Shown here piece by piece: positions 24,578 through 36,640 of a stretch of 64,000 nucleotides of DNA. A model generated the notes under the pieces. It did not search any database, was not told where the DNA came from, and was given only the letters and a program-made list of their open reading frames with translations. The DNA lies in NCBI GenBank assembly GCA_004794655.1, contig SMMW01000018.1, positions 2,248,501-2,312,500 of the forward strand, given 5' to 3'. Source of the DNA: Marisa cornuarietis. Taxonomy: Eukaryota > Mollusca > Gastropoda > Architaenioglossa > Ampullariidae. The position numbers and the translations under genes were made by a program. Within the stretch, counting starts at the first letter, position 1. Each line of letters opens with the position of its first letter.

Positions 24578-24957
24578 CCCATCCGTTATTTAATTATCCG
24601 CTACGATTCGTACTTACGATCAACAAGGGTCGCTGTCAGTGTACTACGTCACACTAGTGCACCATTCACAACACTGGCAGCAGTCAACAGAGAGAGAGAA
24701 TGAGCGACAGTTCGGATGCTGAAAGTCTGTATTTATCGTGGTTTTGAAAAACTGTTACTTTAGCACGAGAAAAGCACACTTTAACATCGGAATAATCCCA
24801 ACTGTCGCTCTCTCTCTCTCTCTGTTTGTTGTTGACGGCTGCCAATGTTGTGAATGGTGCACTAGTGTGACGTAGTACACTGTTAACGGCGCCCGTTGAT
24901 CGAAGGTGCGAATCGCGTACTTTGCTAGCGGATAATTAATTAACGGATGGGTTTTGG
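24578..24957. mobile_element. Long inverted-repeat (foldback) element, copy in block I
   Basis: The left arm starts CCCATCCGTTATTTAATTAT and the right arm ends as its complement (ATAATTAATTAACGGATGGG). Homologous inner arms, such as GTACTACGTCACACTAGTGC near 24640 and its complement near 24860, extend the pairing to about 130-150 bp per side. A short spacer lies around 24720-24795. A second copy is at 57392-57751. No coding capacity. Confidence 0.75.
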
Positions 24958-25142
24958 ACCTGCAATTTACAGGTTACTTTTTTAACGCCTATATCTACCG
25001 ATATCTGCAAGAAAATGCAAACCATTCAGGTTGGTCTTTTAATTGTCAAACTTACTTTGATGTTTACATGAAAATAATTATTTGAACTTGAATTAAATTT
25101 TTCATTCACTTCATAATTTTTGGAGTTGAAATTTCATTTTGA

Positions 25143-25173
25143 GGATTAAGTGTCTGGGGATTAAGTGTCTGGG
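25143..25173 (+). repeat. Two units of the 15-bp GGATTAAGTGTCTGG repeat
   Basis: Two tandem units at the block I edge, next to GTGGGGGGAACG. The same unit makes up the arrays at 51249-51763 and 57938-58012. Confidence 0.75.
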
Positions 25174-25938
25174 ATTCGTGGGGGGAACGTTAATAACAGT
25201 TATTATGAATGTAAAACGCATGAGATGACTATGTGAAGACAAATAAAAGAGTGTAGAAAAAGTAGCTTAATAACTATGATTTTGTAGTGAACAAATGTTG
25301 TGAACAGTTGCTGAAAACACATACTTATGCACACATATAAATATCAGAATATAAGCACACACATATAAACATGCACACGTAAACACTTACACATACAGAC
25401 ACACGCATACATATTTGCACACAATAGGCACTAAACAAACACATACACACGCAGACGGACAGAGAGAGAGAGATGGTGCAAAGTTTTTGGATGGACTGAA
25501 CATTAAGAGAACCTTCCCCCTGTTTACCGCGTGCCATAAATTTCGGGAAAATCGACTGTCCACCATCAAGGCAGGTGCTTCATTAAGACTTCACCGACCG
25601 CCTCGCGCAAATGTCGTCTGCCTGTCTTAGTCACAAACGTAAATAAAGTAAAGTACAGGTGAGGTCAGTTAGAATTGTTGTCTCTTGCAATCTCGTGCAT
25701 GTTATATGTCATTTGCGAAGTGTAATCAGGGACAAGCCTGGGAAGTCAAAAAGTATTCCAGCAAACTTAATGGTGCTGGCGTAGCAGACTGTTGAAGGAT
25801 ATTACTTTGACATCCCTCACTGAACACATCACAGGCGTAGAAGATTTTCTCGCAGTTGTGGGTTGTTGCTGATAAAGATGGTCTAACAAGAGAGGCCTAA
25901 TCAAGGTGAGAAAGTTTAGTCCTGAATACGCTTTCTAT

Positions 25939-25940
<2 letters not shown>

Positions 25941-25998
<58 letters not shown>

Positions 25999-26010
25999 GA
26001 GACAGAGAGG
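25941..26010. repeat. (CA)n microsatellite
   Basis: A CA run then AAAGAGACAGAGAGG; present at the same place in blocks A and III. Confidence 0.95.
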
Positions 26011-26299
26011 GAAGGGAGGTCGGGATAATAGTAGTGACAAGTCTGTTCCTCCAGACACCTTGGTTTCACAAGTATCTTCTGGTATGAAGGAACCAGAGAC
26101 CATACAGAAGCAGAAGTCACGATAAACTCAGTGAAATGCTGGTGAGTTTGTGTAGTTTTTCACTCAAGTCTACGTATGCATACAAACAAAAGAAACATTT
26201 GTTTTGACAACACAGATACACTTTATTGTATTATACTTTTATGAAGTGCTACCAAAAGTAAAGACTAATTACTAAGAATACGGATCACGTCTGTCAATG

Positions 26300-26380
26300 A
26301 AGTTGTTAATAAAAGAGCATGCTCTCTATTTTGTTTGTGAATATGCGCTATAAAAATCTTCATTATTATTACAATATATA
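26300..26380 (-). repeat. SINE-like 5' end, inverted relative to 28391-28845
   Basis: The reverse complement reads AATAATGAAGATTTTTATAG, CGCATATTCAC and GAGAGCATGCTCTT, matching the start of the 28391-28845 element. The counterpart in block III is at about 59250-59325. Confidence 0.6.
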
Positions 26381-26760
26381 TATACTACTCTGATAAGATA
26401 AATGATTAATGTACTTCACATACTACGTCATGTAATCTTATTCTTATTAATGTTATGAACTCAAGATAGGATTGTCAGCTCTTTGATCCTCTACCATATC
26501 CTTCTTTCATTCTCTAATTTACTTGTCGCTGTAAGCATTCAGTATGGTGTCCTTTGTATCGGTTACAAGCATCAGTATGGTGTCAATTATATCCGTTATA
26601 AGCAGTCAGTATGGTGTCTTTTTTATCCGTTAAAAGCATTCAGTATGGTGTCCTTTTGTAGAACGTCCTTTTGTGTAAGAATGTTTAGACCACTAACGAT
26701 CCCCTGGTCAAGTTGCCACCGCACCTGTTAAAGACCTACAAGGATGGTCGAGGCGGGGAT

Positions 26761-27889
26761 TGTAACGTTTCACGGCTCAAACCTTTTCTTTATGTTATAT
26801 AATCATTATCATTATTCATTTTTAGTAAGTGTCCAAAGGCCTCGGGAGGGGAACAGCGACACGTTCCTGAATAGTCTCGTGAGTTGTGACGTTGACCTGC
26901 GTATTGCGTCACACCATGACGTAGCTAAGAAACGGGAGATCTTTGTTTTGAGAACAAGTATGAAATCTTAGTGAAGGCATCATGGTGTGATGTGATAGTG
27001 TCCGCTACGGACTATTCAACGTGATGATCCATGCCGACTACAATTGTACAGAAGTTAGTATATGTAGTCAGTCGCCATGGATCCCGCACAGCGATCGAGT
27101 CGCCAGGCAATCCTCGTAGCAACCAAGCGGCTAGGGGCTTGATTGATGGAAAACCTGGGGGAAAAAGAATAGTTAGGCACGGGGGCGAACGATAGGATTC
27201 ATTCTGCGGCAACCACTGAGAGCAAACAGAGCTCCACGACGGCATTCATAGAAAACCGTTAGCGTCTCCACGTAGGAGTTGATCATGAGACAATCCACCA
27301 GAGACGGCAGACTGTCTCTGCAAACGATTAACTCTACTCCTGAGTGACTGATTCTGTGGCAAGCAGGTGGAGGAAAAAAATGTTCGGCACGGTTTTAGCA
27401 GGAGTCTTTACTGCAAACCGTCAGTGTCACGACTGTAGAGGACAGGTCATCAGAGAGAGAATTTACGGCATCGGCAGAAGCTTTGCTGCGAACAGGTAGC
27501 GTCTTCACCTCGGGGGTATGTCCAACTTCATAAACAATAATTTGGACGAATTGTTGTGACATTGTTTCATATTGGATTATCTGCACATCGGAACATCTGT
27601 CTACTCACTCATCGTACCTTGTAACGATTGGATACCAGTTTACCCGTTCACCTGTGTTGGATTACCTCATCTTCAGTTAGGTGGCACTGCCGCAGAGAGC
27701 ATATCGTTGTCCACACATAGTTAATCCCTTTATTCATTCACTCTTTTTTTGTTTAACATTAAATGTGGAAACCGTTGGTCGGCCCTTTTTGTTGAAAAAG
27801 GTAGAAGAGTGCCGCGAGCGCAGTTACATGAAGATGTACACACATGCTCGCACCCACTCATAAGAGCACTCTTCACACAAAACGCTACA
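26761..27889. mobile_element. About 1.1-kb block I insertion with TG...CA ends
   Basis: Blocks II and III read continuously across this point (GAGGCGGGGATCATTAATCTG in III, without the insert). In block I the sequence between two GGGAT copies (26756-26760 and 27890-27894) is 1129 bp, starting TGTAACG and ending CGCTACA. This resembles a solo LTR with a 5-bp target duplication. However, the last ~170 bp (27720-27889) resemble the block sequence just downstream at about 27980-28135, so a local duplication may be involved. No pol motifs are seen. Confidence 0.4.
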
Positions 27890-28390
27890 GGGATCAGTAA
27901 TCTGAACCAGTGACACGGGACACACTGGTAACAGGACCGCTGTGTTGATGATTTTTAGTACCTTCTAGCTTCCCTAACATCTTCGCCCCCGTTAATTTAG
28001 TTCACACGTTAGATATAAAATGTTTTAAGTGTTGGTCGGTCACTTTTGTTATTAAAAAAGCAGAAGAGTGCAGCGCGGCGTTGTCACACATACTTGTTCC
28101 CACACATCATCAGTGAGCACTCCACACTAAAACAATACAGTGTTGACTTATTTTTATTGATTCTTTGATTGCTTGAAGACAGGTACATGTTGGGCATACG
28201 TTTTCATAGACATATCAAGAACGACATTAGCTTGGACAGACGTTGAGTGGACATTTTAGTCCTGCAAACGATTTTTCCCGTGATTAAAACATGTAAACGG
28301 CATTAATTCTACGTCTGCTGATTTTACAAAACAAAATAAAAATAAAAATAATAAATAAACACATTTAACAAATACATACTTGGTAGGCAT

Positions 28391-28845
28391 AATAATAATA
28401 GTGAAGATTTTTATAGCGCATATTCACACTCATAGAGAGCATGCTCTTAGCGCTTAAAACGATGAAGAGACATGGACTAAGTAGACACAGAACAAAGGGG
28501 ACGAAAGAAAACGACAGTACTGACGAAACAGAAAACAAAAGGCATCAAGTAACAGGAACAGAAAAATATAGTGATTCTGCGAGAAAGATGGGTAAAGTAG
28601 CAAGAGGGAAGGGGGCGGGGTTAAGAAGGACGAGCATTGTGGACTGTGTTAGGAGTAATGCTCAAGGAAGAGGTGCGTTTTCAGTGCAGATTTGAAAGAT
28701 TCAGTTGTAGGAAGGTGGCAGATATGGAAAGGAAGAGAGTTCCATTGTTTTGCAGCAGAGTAGCCAAACGTCCTGTGACCATATGTTGTTGTTCTGGTGA
28801 CAACATGTACAAGTACAAGTACATGTACAAGTCTGTACATGTACA
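28391..28845 (+). mobile_element. SINE-like insertion destroying the exon 5b donor of gene B
   Basis: Paralogues read TTGGTAGGCATGTACAAG without interruption. Here AGGCAT occurs at 28385-28390 and again at 28846-28851, with 455 bp between. The insert begins AATAATAATAGTGAAG and TTTTTATAGCGCATATTCAC, has an A-rich middle, then CGTTTTCAGTGCAGATTTG and CCATATGTTGTTGTTCTGG, and ends with short TACAAGTACATG repeats. Related sequence occurs at 9841-10215, with partial ends at 26300-26380 and 59250-59325. Confidence 0.72.
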
Positions 28846-29231
28846 AGGCATGTACAAGTCTGGCATTTATTTACATACAGGTATTCATTTGGACACTGAT
28901 TACTGTACCTCAATGGGTCACAGACTGGACCTGCAAACATCGCCTACATCTTGAACAGTTCTGATGTTTGTCTGCATGTAAAGTCTGAGACGGGATGGTG
29001 ACTGTGATTTTAAAAAAATGAGGAAATCATTCTGTTACCGAGACTGACAGAAAAGACCGATTCTTACTTGGGTTGCACTCACACATCTCGCAGCCATTCA
29101 CGTCTCGTTGTTGTCCGTACGGGCATGTGATGGGTGAACATACTGGAAGTACACAGCCTGGAGAAAAACAATATTGCGACTAGTTTAGTCATGTTTATAC
29201 CAGCACATATCAACCACACGCGCACGCAGGA

Positions 29232-29271
<40 letters not shown>

Positions 29272-30281
29272 TGCGTCTAAAGAACATTAAAAATACATCC
29301 CACTGTCATGTTACACTCAGTCCTTCCTCATTATAAGGTGTTTAATTTTATGCAGTCATAGAAACCGTGTTTAATAAGATGCCTAATAATTGCAATATTA
29401 AACAAGTTCAAATACTGAACCTGCTTCGAATTCCAATGCAGTATTTATTTTTCAAATAATGTATCCTAGCACATGTAATAAGTGTGATTTTAAACACCTA
29501 AACTTACAAGTCAGTATTAAGCTTTAATTATTTTCTTTGTATATTGAAGATTAATTAGTCCACACAAATTTGACTTATCTTTTTTTCATAAGACTGTATA
29601 TTTCGTTTCATATCTCGCGTTTAGTTGTATACCACGACTTCTATTGTTTCAGTATGGTTATTAAAATGTCAAGATTATATTTGCAAATATTGTCCAAATT
29701 CTATATATTCATGATTTGTTGCGCACCGGTTATGTATAAATCACCACGTATACAAAAACTTATCTAAAATCAGTTCGCTGGGGAATTATTTAAGACTTTA
29801 TTTCACACCTCTTACTCACGTACCAAGTACCAAGTACTCACGGCCACATCTTTGTTCGTCCGCATTTGACACATTCTTCTACACTAACTTACCACATTCC
29901 TTAAATAAGAAATATGTTAGATACGAATGACTTCTTCAGGTGTAGACATTAGTAAGAGAAACTGCAACAAAAGTAAGCTCACCTTCACAGATACACGTCT
30001 GGCAGCCGTTTTTGTAGATGTAGTCCTTAGGACACGGAAGGCAATACACAGGAGGGCATGGAGGTCCTAAAGAGACAGTTTTGTATCTCGGTTAATCGGA
30101 AGTGGAACGGAGGTAACATTACATAACTGATGGCTATTTTACAGTGAAAATATTTCAATAAAACGCAGTGACTGAGTTCGCCTTGGAAAATTTCATCGAT
30201 TGAAGAGAATGAGTGTTTGTGAAATCTGTGTTAATACGGGCGACTCTATTGTGGACAGAAAACTAAATAATTCAAACTGAG

Positions 30282-30282
30282 C

Positions 30283-30360
<78 letters not shown>
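30282..30360. repeat. (GT)n microsatellite in gene B
   Basis: An uninterrupted GT run of about 78 bp; the matching tract in gene C is at 43433-43535. Confidence 0.97.
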
Positions 30361-30361
<1 letters not shown>

Positions 30362-31980
30362 GTGCTAAGCTCAGTCCTTCATCATCATAAGAGTTTTTGT
30401 TCAGTTTTAGAAACGGTGTTTAACAAGATGCCTAATACTAGCAATATTAAACACAAGTCGGTTCAAATACTGAACGTGCTTCGTATTCCAAAGCAGTATT
30501 TTATTTTTCAAATAATTTATCCTAACATCTGTAAGAAGAGTGATTTTAGACACCTAAACTTACAAGTTAGTAACAAGTTTTAATTATGTTCTTTGTATAT
30601 TTTAGATTAATTAGTCCAAACATCTTGACATCTTTTTTCATTAGACTGTACTTAGACACTGATTACTGCACCTCACTGGGTCACAGACTGGACCTGCGAA
30701 CATCGCCTACATCTTGAACAGTTCTGATGTTTGTCTGCATGTAAAGTCTGAGACGGGATGGTGATTGTGATTTTTAAAAAAATGAGGAAATCATTCTGTT
30801 ACCGAGACTGACAGAGAAGACCGATTCTTACTTGGGCTGCACTCACAGATCTCGCAGCCATTCACGGCTCGTTGTCGTCCATACGGGCAAATGAGGCGTG
30901 GACATACTGGACGTACACAAGCCTGGAGAAAAAAAATTGCGACTAGTTTAGTCATGTTTATACCAGCACACATCAACCACACGCGCACGCAGGAACACAC
31001 ACACACACACACACACCTTGCGTCTAAAGAACATTAAAAATACATCCCACAGTCATGTTACACTCAGTCCTTCCTCATTATAAGGTGTTTAATTTTATGC
31101 AGTTTTAGAAACCGTGTTTAATAAGATGCCTATTACAAAATATTAAACAATCTTAAGTTCAAATACTGAACGTGCTTTGCATTCCAATGCAGTATTTTAT
31201 TTTTCAAATAATGTATCTTACAAGTCAGCATATATATATATATATATGTATAAATCACCATGTATACAAAAACTTATCGAAAATCAGTTCGCTGGGGAAT
31301 TATTCAAGACTTTATTTCACACCTCTTACTCACCTACCAAGTACTCACGGCCACATCTTTGTTCGTCCGCATTTGACACATTCTTCTACACTAACTTACC
31401 ACATTCCTTAAATAAGAAATATGTTAGATACGAATGACTTCTTTAACTGTAGACATTAGTAAGAGAAACTGCAACAAAAGTAAGCTCACATTTACAAGTC
31501 TGGCAGCCGTTTACGTAGATGTAGCCGTAAGGACACACAAGGTATTTCACAGGAGTGCATGGTCCTGAACAGACAGTTTTCTATCTAGGGTAATCGGAAG
31601 TGGAACGGAGGTAACATTACATAGCAAATGGCTAATTAAATAGTAAAAATATTTTGAAAGAGCAGTGACTGAGTTCGCCTTGGAAAATTTCATCGATTGA
31701 AGAGAATGAGTCTTTGCGAAATCTGTGTTAATACGCGCGACTCTATTGTGGACATAAAACTAAATAATAATAATTCAAACTGAGTCTCTGCGTGCGCGTG
31801 TGTGTGTCTTTTGGTGTTATAGACACTGAAAAAAAAGTTCTGTTAACAGCCGCGGGCTAGCATAAGCAAAATCACGTCGTACGTTTTTGTCAGTCTGCCT
31901 TCCAAGCACCTTCTAGGGGGAAAAAACGCTTTCTTCGTTTACCAAGTGTATGTCTTCTCTTGTCTGTCTGTGCGTGTGTG

Positions 31981-31983
<3 letters not shown>

Positions 31984-32056
<73 letters not shown>

Positions 32057-32061
32057 AAAGA
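31984..32061. repeat. (GT)n-(GA)n microsatellite in intron 2 of gene B
   Basis: A GT run then GAGAGA, just downstream (minus sense) of exon 2, as in genes A, C and D. Confidence 0.93.
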
Positions 32062-32284
32062 AACAAAGATAATTAAATCTTTTAAACTCACTTTCTTTGC
32101 ATTTACATGTTGGACATCCTTCATCATCAAATACGTTTCCATAGGGGCAATAAATATCACAGACTGGTCCACATCGGGGAGCGGGTGGAACAGCTTGTAG
32201 ATGTTAACACACACATATATATATATATATATATTTAAAGCATATAGATTATTGGTGGGAATACTTAGCTTTATTTTTTATGTG

Positions 32285-32317
<33 letters not shown>

Positions 32318-32560
32318 CTGACAACTACACCTTCAAGTCCAAACACAACTTTTACAAACTGTTCGACGTCTTTACACGAGCAAGTCTTACCTACTGCTGC
32401 TTTGCCGACCATCAAGACCACGAACACGAGTAAAGCTGTAACCACCCGACTTGCCATTTCCACCTGTTACTTGGTAGACAAATGACGCACTAGTAAGGAA
32501 AGGATCAACAATTACAATTACTTTCAGTTGCTCTCCCTGGTGTCGTCTGCTTGCAACACG

Positions 32561-32568
32561 TTTTATAG
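32561..32568 (-). promoter_or_regulatory. TATA box of gene B
   Basis: CTATAAAA, 104 bp upstream of the ATG, in the context conserved in genes A, C and D. Confidence 0.6.
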
Positions 32569-33599
32569 TCTCCGCTATATTGACATCTTCTACAGGTGAG
32601 GTCCCATCCCATCATGCCACGTGCAACTGTATTTTTATTGGTGGATATCTGGGGACAACACTGACATTGCAAACGATTAAACTCATGGCCTGTATACTCC
32701 CCCGGATCTCTTAACTGAACCCCTCCACCTCAACCTCATGTTTATCAACATCTTTTGCTGTAAAGACCTTTGTAGAAACAGGGGGAGTAGTAACCACGAC
32801 TCTAATTTCTTTTACAAAAGCAAGCGGAAGAAAAGGATTTAAGGGTACTTCATGAGCTGAGGGTTGTAATCAATGGTGGTGGGTGTAAGTAGAGAGGAAA
32901 GGAATCATCATCCCTCTTTTTTTCAAAGAATGGACTTCAAGCTTTTAGTCTGAACAAGTTCAATGGTGTACTTTGTGTAGACACCCTGGCGACAAGAACC
33001 CCTACAGCCTCAAGTGTAATGAATGATTTCGAAGTGTCAGCACAGTGAGTGCACAGTAAATTTGAAGGGAATGAGTGATTACACATATTTAAACACACAT
33101 ACCCACCCACAAACACAAATATCCTCTCTTTTTATGTACTAACACACACAAAGACAAATATATGTACACATATGAAGACACACCTAATAATATCTACAAA
33201 CGCGCTTGTTCACACACACACACACACATATGTCAATGAAAGATTGTTTTTCGTTCTTTAGCATGAGTACCTACACTAATTGTGAACACAATGATGTACC
33301 TTTTTGTTTTGAGACCATTATTATAATTATTGTTGTTGTGTGTTTGTATTTTATGTGAAGCGCTGTGAGCTAGTATTTGATGGTATGGAAAGCTCATATA
33401 CACACACACGTATAGATGCGTTTGTTTTCGATCTCTCTCTCTCTGTCTCTGTCCGGAGACATAGACCTATGAAAGAGTGTGACTGTTGCTACAGCGACAA
33501 CGACATACCAAACATCCGGAACGGATTCCGGACCTGATCTCACTTCCACAACGAAAACAAACACCTGACTAGAACGCGTGAGGCGCGACACTGTTTCAG

Positions 33600-34670
33600 T
33601 CTCTTCCGCTTAATTTTGTACATTTCATAAACAGTCAAGGCTGCTGGCTTTTAACTGCATTATTTCTTTTGTTTCAAAAACTGAGGAGGCAGCCCATATA
33701 TATATATATATATCTCAAGTTCATGCCGGTTGAAATGACATTACGCGTAGTACAACGGCTGCGTGACTGTTTCGCACATACTTTTAGATCAGCGTGTACT
33801 ACATACGCAATCGTCTCTCCTCTTTTGTTTCTTATGTTTTTTTTAAATGCATATTTTAAAGATGTTTATAAAATTCCAAATATTTACTGTCATATAGCTT
33901 CGAGCTGACAGTAATCCTTAAGTGTGATTGTCTCCCTTGCATTAATGCACGGTCTTCGTTTGTAAAGGGAAGTAACTTGAATAAAGTTCTGTACATGCTG
34001 GTAGCACACCCTTTTAAAAACTGCTGCCATCTTGCAAATGTTACTTCAGTATATATATATATATATACATACTTTGAAACTTTCAGGTGAATATCAAGTG
34101 TATCTTTAATTGTTGACCGCCCATATGTTTTGACTCACCGCATGTGTCTCACACAAAAAAAGACATCGTGGAGTATTTATGTTTACATAAGCAAGTATGA
34201 TTAAATATGAGGACTGATAGTTGTCATCGTTTTGACCCATCCCACGGGGCACAATAACACTTTAATCCCACAGCTGGTCTGTCAAATAACTTCCTTATCG
34301 TCAGCTTGTGTCGTCCATTCATCTAATGTCATAGGCTGAAGTCCAAAGGTTATTAGCGGGGGAGATCCGTGAGATGAGGGGGGGGGGATTCAAGAAGACC
34401 TATTGTGAGTCTACCCCTAATTTCATAATTTCAGATGAGTGGCAGTATATCACAGCAGTGAGTTGTATAGCTGTCTGTATATACACGTGACGATGCTTAG
34501 AGATGTTACCTGCCCCAGGGTATGTGTCGGCCCCATCATTGCAGGCGGTCTCTTTGATTTGCTATGTTAGAAGGTCTTTCCCGCCATTTTTTTTTTTAAT
34601 TTTTACGTGTACTAATTTTTACAGTAAAAAACTGAAAATAAAAATAATAAATAAAACGAAAACATTTAAA
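33600..34670. other. Interval between genes B and E
   Basis: No supported gene. It holds small TA repeats (about 33690-33712 and 34050-34068) and a poly-G run near 34378. Confidence 0.45.
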
Positions 34671-34674
34671 TAAT

Positions 34675-35079
34675 AATACTTGGTAGGCATGTACAAGTCT
34701 GGCATCAACTGACATACAGGTATCCATTTGGACACTGATTGCTGCACCTCACTGGGTTACAGACTGGACCTGTATTTCAGCTTCTACATAAAACAGTTCT
34801 GATGTCTGTCGGGATAGAAAGTCTTAGATGGGGTGGCGACAGTGATTTTACAAAACACGAAGAAAGCACATACATTTTTTTACCGAGATTGACAGAAAAA
34901 CCAATTCTTACCTGGGTTGCACGCACAGATCTCGCAGCCATTCACGTCTCGTTGCTGTCCGTACGCGCATTTAATGACTGGACACACTGCAGGTACAAAA
35001 GCCTGGAGAAAAAAAATATTGCAACTAGTTTAGTCATTTTTCTACCAGAACATATCAACCACACGCGCACGCGCACACG

Positions 35080-35121
<42 letters not shown>

Positions 35122-36640
35122 TACATACGCACACACACATCTTCTTGCGTCTAAAGAAAATAGATTGGAAATACTTCCTTTTATCGTGCAAATCTCAGTC
35201 CTTCATCATGTTTAATTTTGTTTAGATTTAGAAACCATGTTTAATAAGATGCCTAATACTAGCAATATTAAACACAAGTCGGTTCAAATGCTGAACGTGC
35301 TTCGTATTCCAAGGCAGTATTTTTTTCAAATAATGTGTCATAACATCTGTAATAAGAGTAATTTTTAACAGCGTAACTTACATGTCAGTAGCAAGTTTAA
35401 ATTATATTCTTTGTATATTTCAAATAAATTAGTCCAAACAGCTATATTTCGTTTCATATCTTGCATTATACGACTTCTATTGTTTCAGTATAGTTATAAA
35501 TATGTCAAGATAATATTTGCAAAAATTATATATATATTTTTTTGCAAATTATATTTGCAAATATCGGTTTCTTCCGAATTTTATACATTCATGATTTATT
35601 GCGCACGTGTTATGCATCAATCCCCTCGTATACAAATACTTCTGAAATCATACTTCATTTCACACCTATCACTTACGTACCCTATGTCGCGTGTATCGAC
35701 GAATCCAATCGCTCTCCAGTGCAAAACAGACGACACACACACACACACGTGAGGATAATACAAATACACGTTTAATTAAAACTAAAAAGGAAAAAAAAAA
35801 CGGATGTAACAGAAACAAGGGAGAGAACAAAGAAACTATAGTGGGCCGGGGCAAAAAAAAAAAAAGACGCCTACCTGCCCAATACCACCCCCTCCCTGTC
35901 TATACCCTAAGATACCACCCCGCTCTGATGATCAGCACTCCGCTCGAACAGCAGACTAGCAGCCGAAGAAAGTCACGTTATTTATCCCACAGTCCTTCAA
36001 CTCCTCTGCCTTTTCACGACAGTCTCCCTTTTGCTTTCTTCGCTCTTCCATAACCACCCCTCTCTCTCCTCACGCGCCAATCACGTCAAAACCAACCAGA
36101 TTACAATGATTGCGTCAGATTATCATGACGCAGCAAACCCCCTCCCCCTTTAGAACTAAAGCTCGGACTGAGCCAGCATGCGACACGCGACATCCTACAA
36201 AGTATTTACGGCCATATCGTTGTTCATCCGCATTTGAAACATTCTTCAACACACACACACACACACTTCCCATATAACTTAGAGAAGAAATATTTTAGAT
36301 ACGAATGGCTTCTTAAGTTGTATACATTAGTAAAAGAAACTGAAGTGAATGAGTCTTTTGTGAAATCTGTGTTAATGATGGCGCCTCATGCAGCCTCTAG
36401 TTTAGGGGGAAAAATATGTCTTCTCTGTGTCTGTCTTTGCGTCCGTGCATGAGTGTGTGAGGGAGATACGAGAAACAACGATGGATAAATCTTTTTTTTT
36501 AACTCACTGTCTATACATCGACATGTTGGACATCTTTTTCGTCAAGTACATTTCCATAGAGGCAAGCAATACCACACACTGGTCCCCATTGGTGCACACT
36601 GGTCAGAAGGAGGGAATGGAACAGCTTTTAGACGTTTACA
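34675..36640 (-). pseudogene. Antistasin-like pseudogene E (exons 2, 4 and 5 only)
   Basis: Exon 2-like sequence at about 36630-36511 has a small internal duplication (GTGTGCACCA next to GGGACCAGTGTG) that breaks the frame. Exon 4 at 35002-34912 is 91 nt, one longer than the intact 90-nt exons, and reads CPVIKCAYG...GCEICAC in its own frame. Exon 5 at about 34771-34679 reads GPVCNPVRCSNQCPNGYLYV, then an in-frame TGA. Exon 3 is missing: its flanks (AGTAAAAGAAACTG and AATGAGTCTTTTGTG near 36340) are joined directly. Exon 1 is absent, and intron 1 is interrupted by the elements at 36649-40745. No exon 6 follows. A MITE sits at 35684-36193. Confidence 0.7.
35684..36193. mobile_element. 510-bp MITE with ATGTCGCGTGT termini and CCT duplication
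   Basis: The 11-bp ends ATGTCGCGTGT and ACACGCGACAT are perfect inverted repeats, flanked by CCT at 35681-35683 and 36194-36196. Paralogous introns read through this site (ACGTACAAAGTACTTACGG in gene C). No transposase is encoded. The 3-bp duplication fits several DNA-transposon superfamilies, so I do not assign one. Confidence 0.75.

Larger units (their letters stand above)
28181..32457 (-). pseudogene. Antistasin-like gene B (nine exon remnants, damaged)
   Basis: Exon order on the minus strand: exon 1 32457-32391 (MASRVVTALLVFVVLMVGKA signal peptide), exon 2 32193-32092 (CGPVCDIYCPYG), 3a 31564-31490, 4a 30922-30832, truncated 5a 30693 to about 30649, 3b 30066-29983, 4b 29157-29068, 5b 28930 to about 28846, exon 6 28261 to about 28181. 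Damage: 3a has lost a Cys (VKYLVC); 4a is 91 nt instead of 90; 5a ends in a stop; 5b has lost its donor to an insertion at 28391-28845; exon 6 has in-frame TAA and TGA. Joining exons 1-2-3b-4b-5b keeps an open frame with a foreign tail ending at 28701, so a shorter product is conceivable but unproven. TATA box at 32561. Confidence 0.72.
24000..33600. repeat. Segmental duplication block I (carries antistasin gene B)
   Basis: About 24000-33060 is homologous, in the same order and orientation, to about 56830-62690 (block III) and, from about 25180, to about 40985-46050 (block II). The upstream part to 33540 is also related to the region upstream of gene A (17490 downward). Shared landmarks include GTAAACACTTACACATACAG, AGATTTTCTCGCAGTTGTGG and all antistasin exons. 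Each block then has its own insertions. Confidence 0.85.

Noticed and set aside
32278..32463. Single-exon reading of gene B exon 1 continuing into intron 1
   Set aside because: A canonical GTAAGA donor follows the signal peptide, and exon 2 with matching phase follows; the extension runs into a TA repeat.
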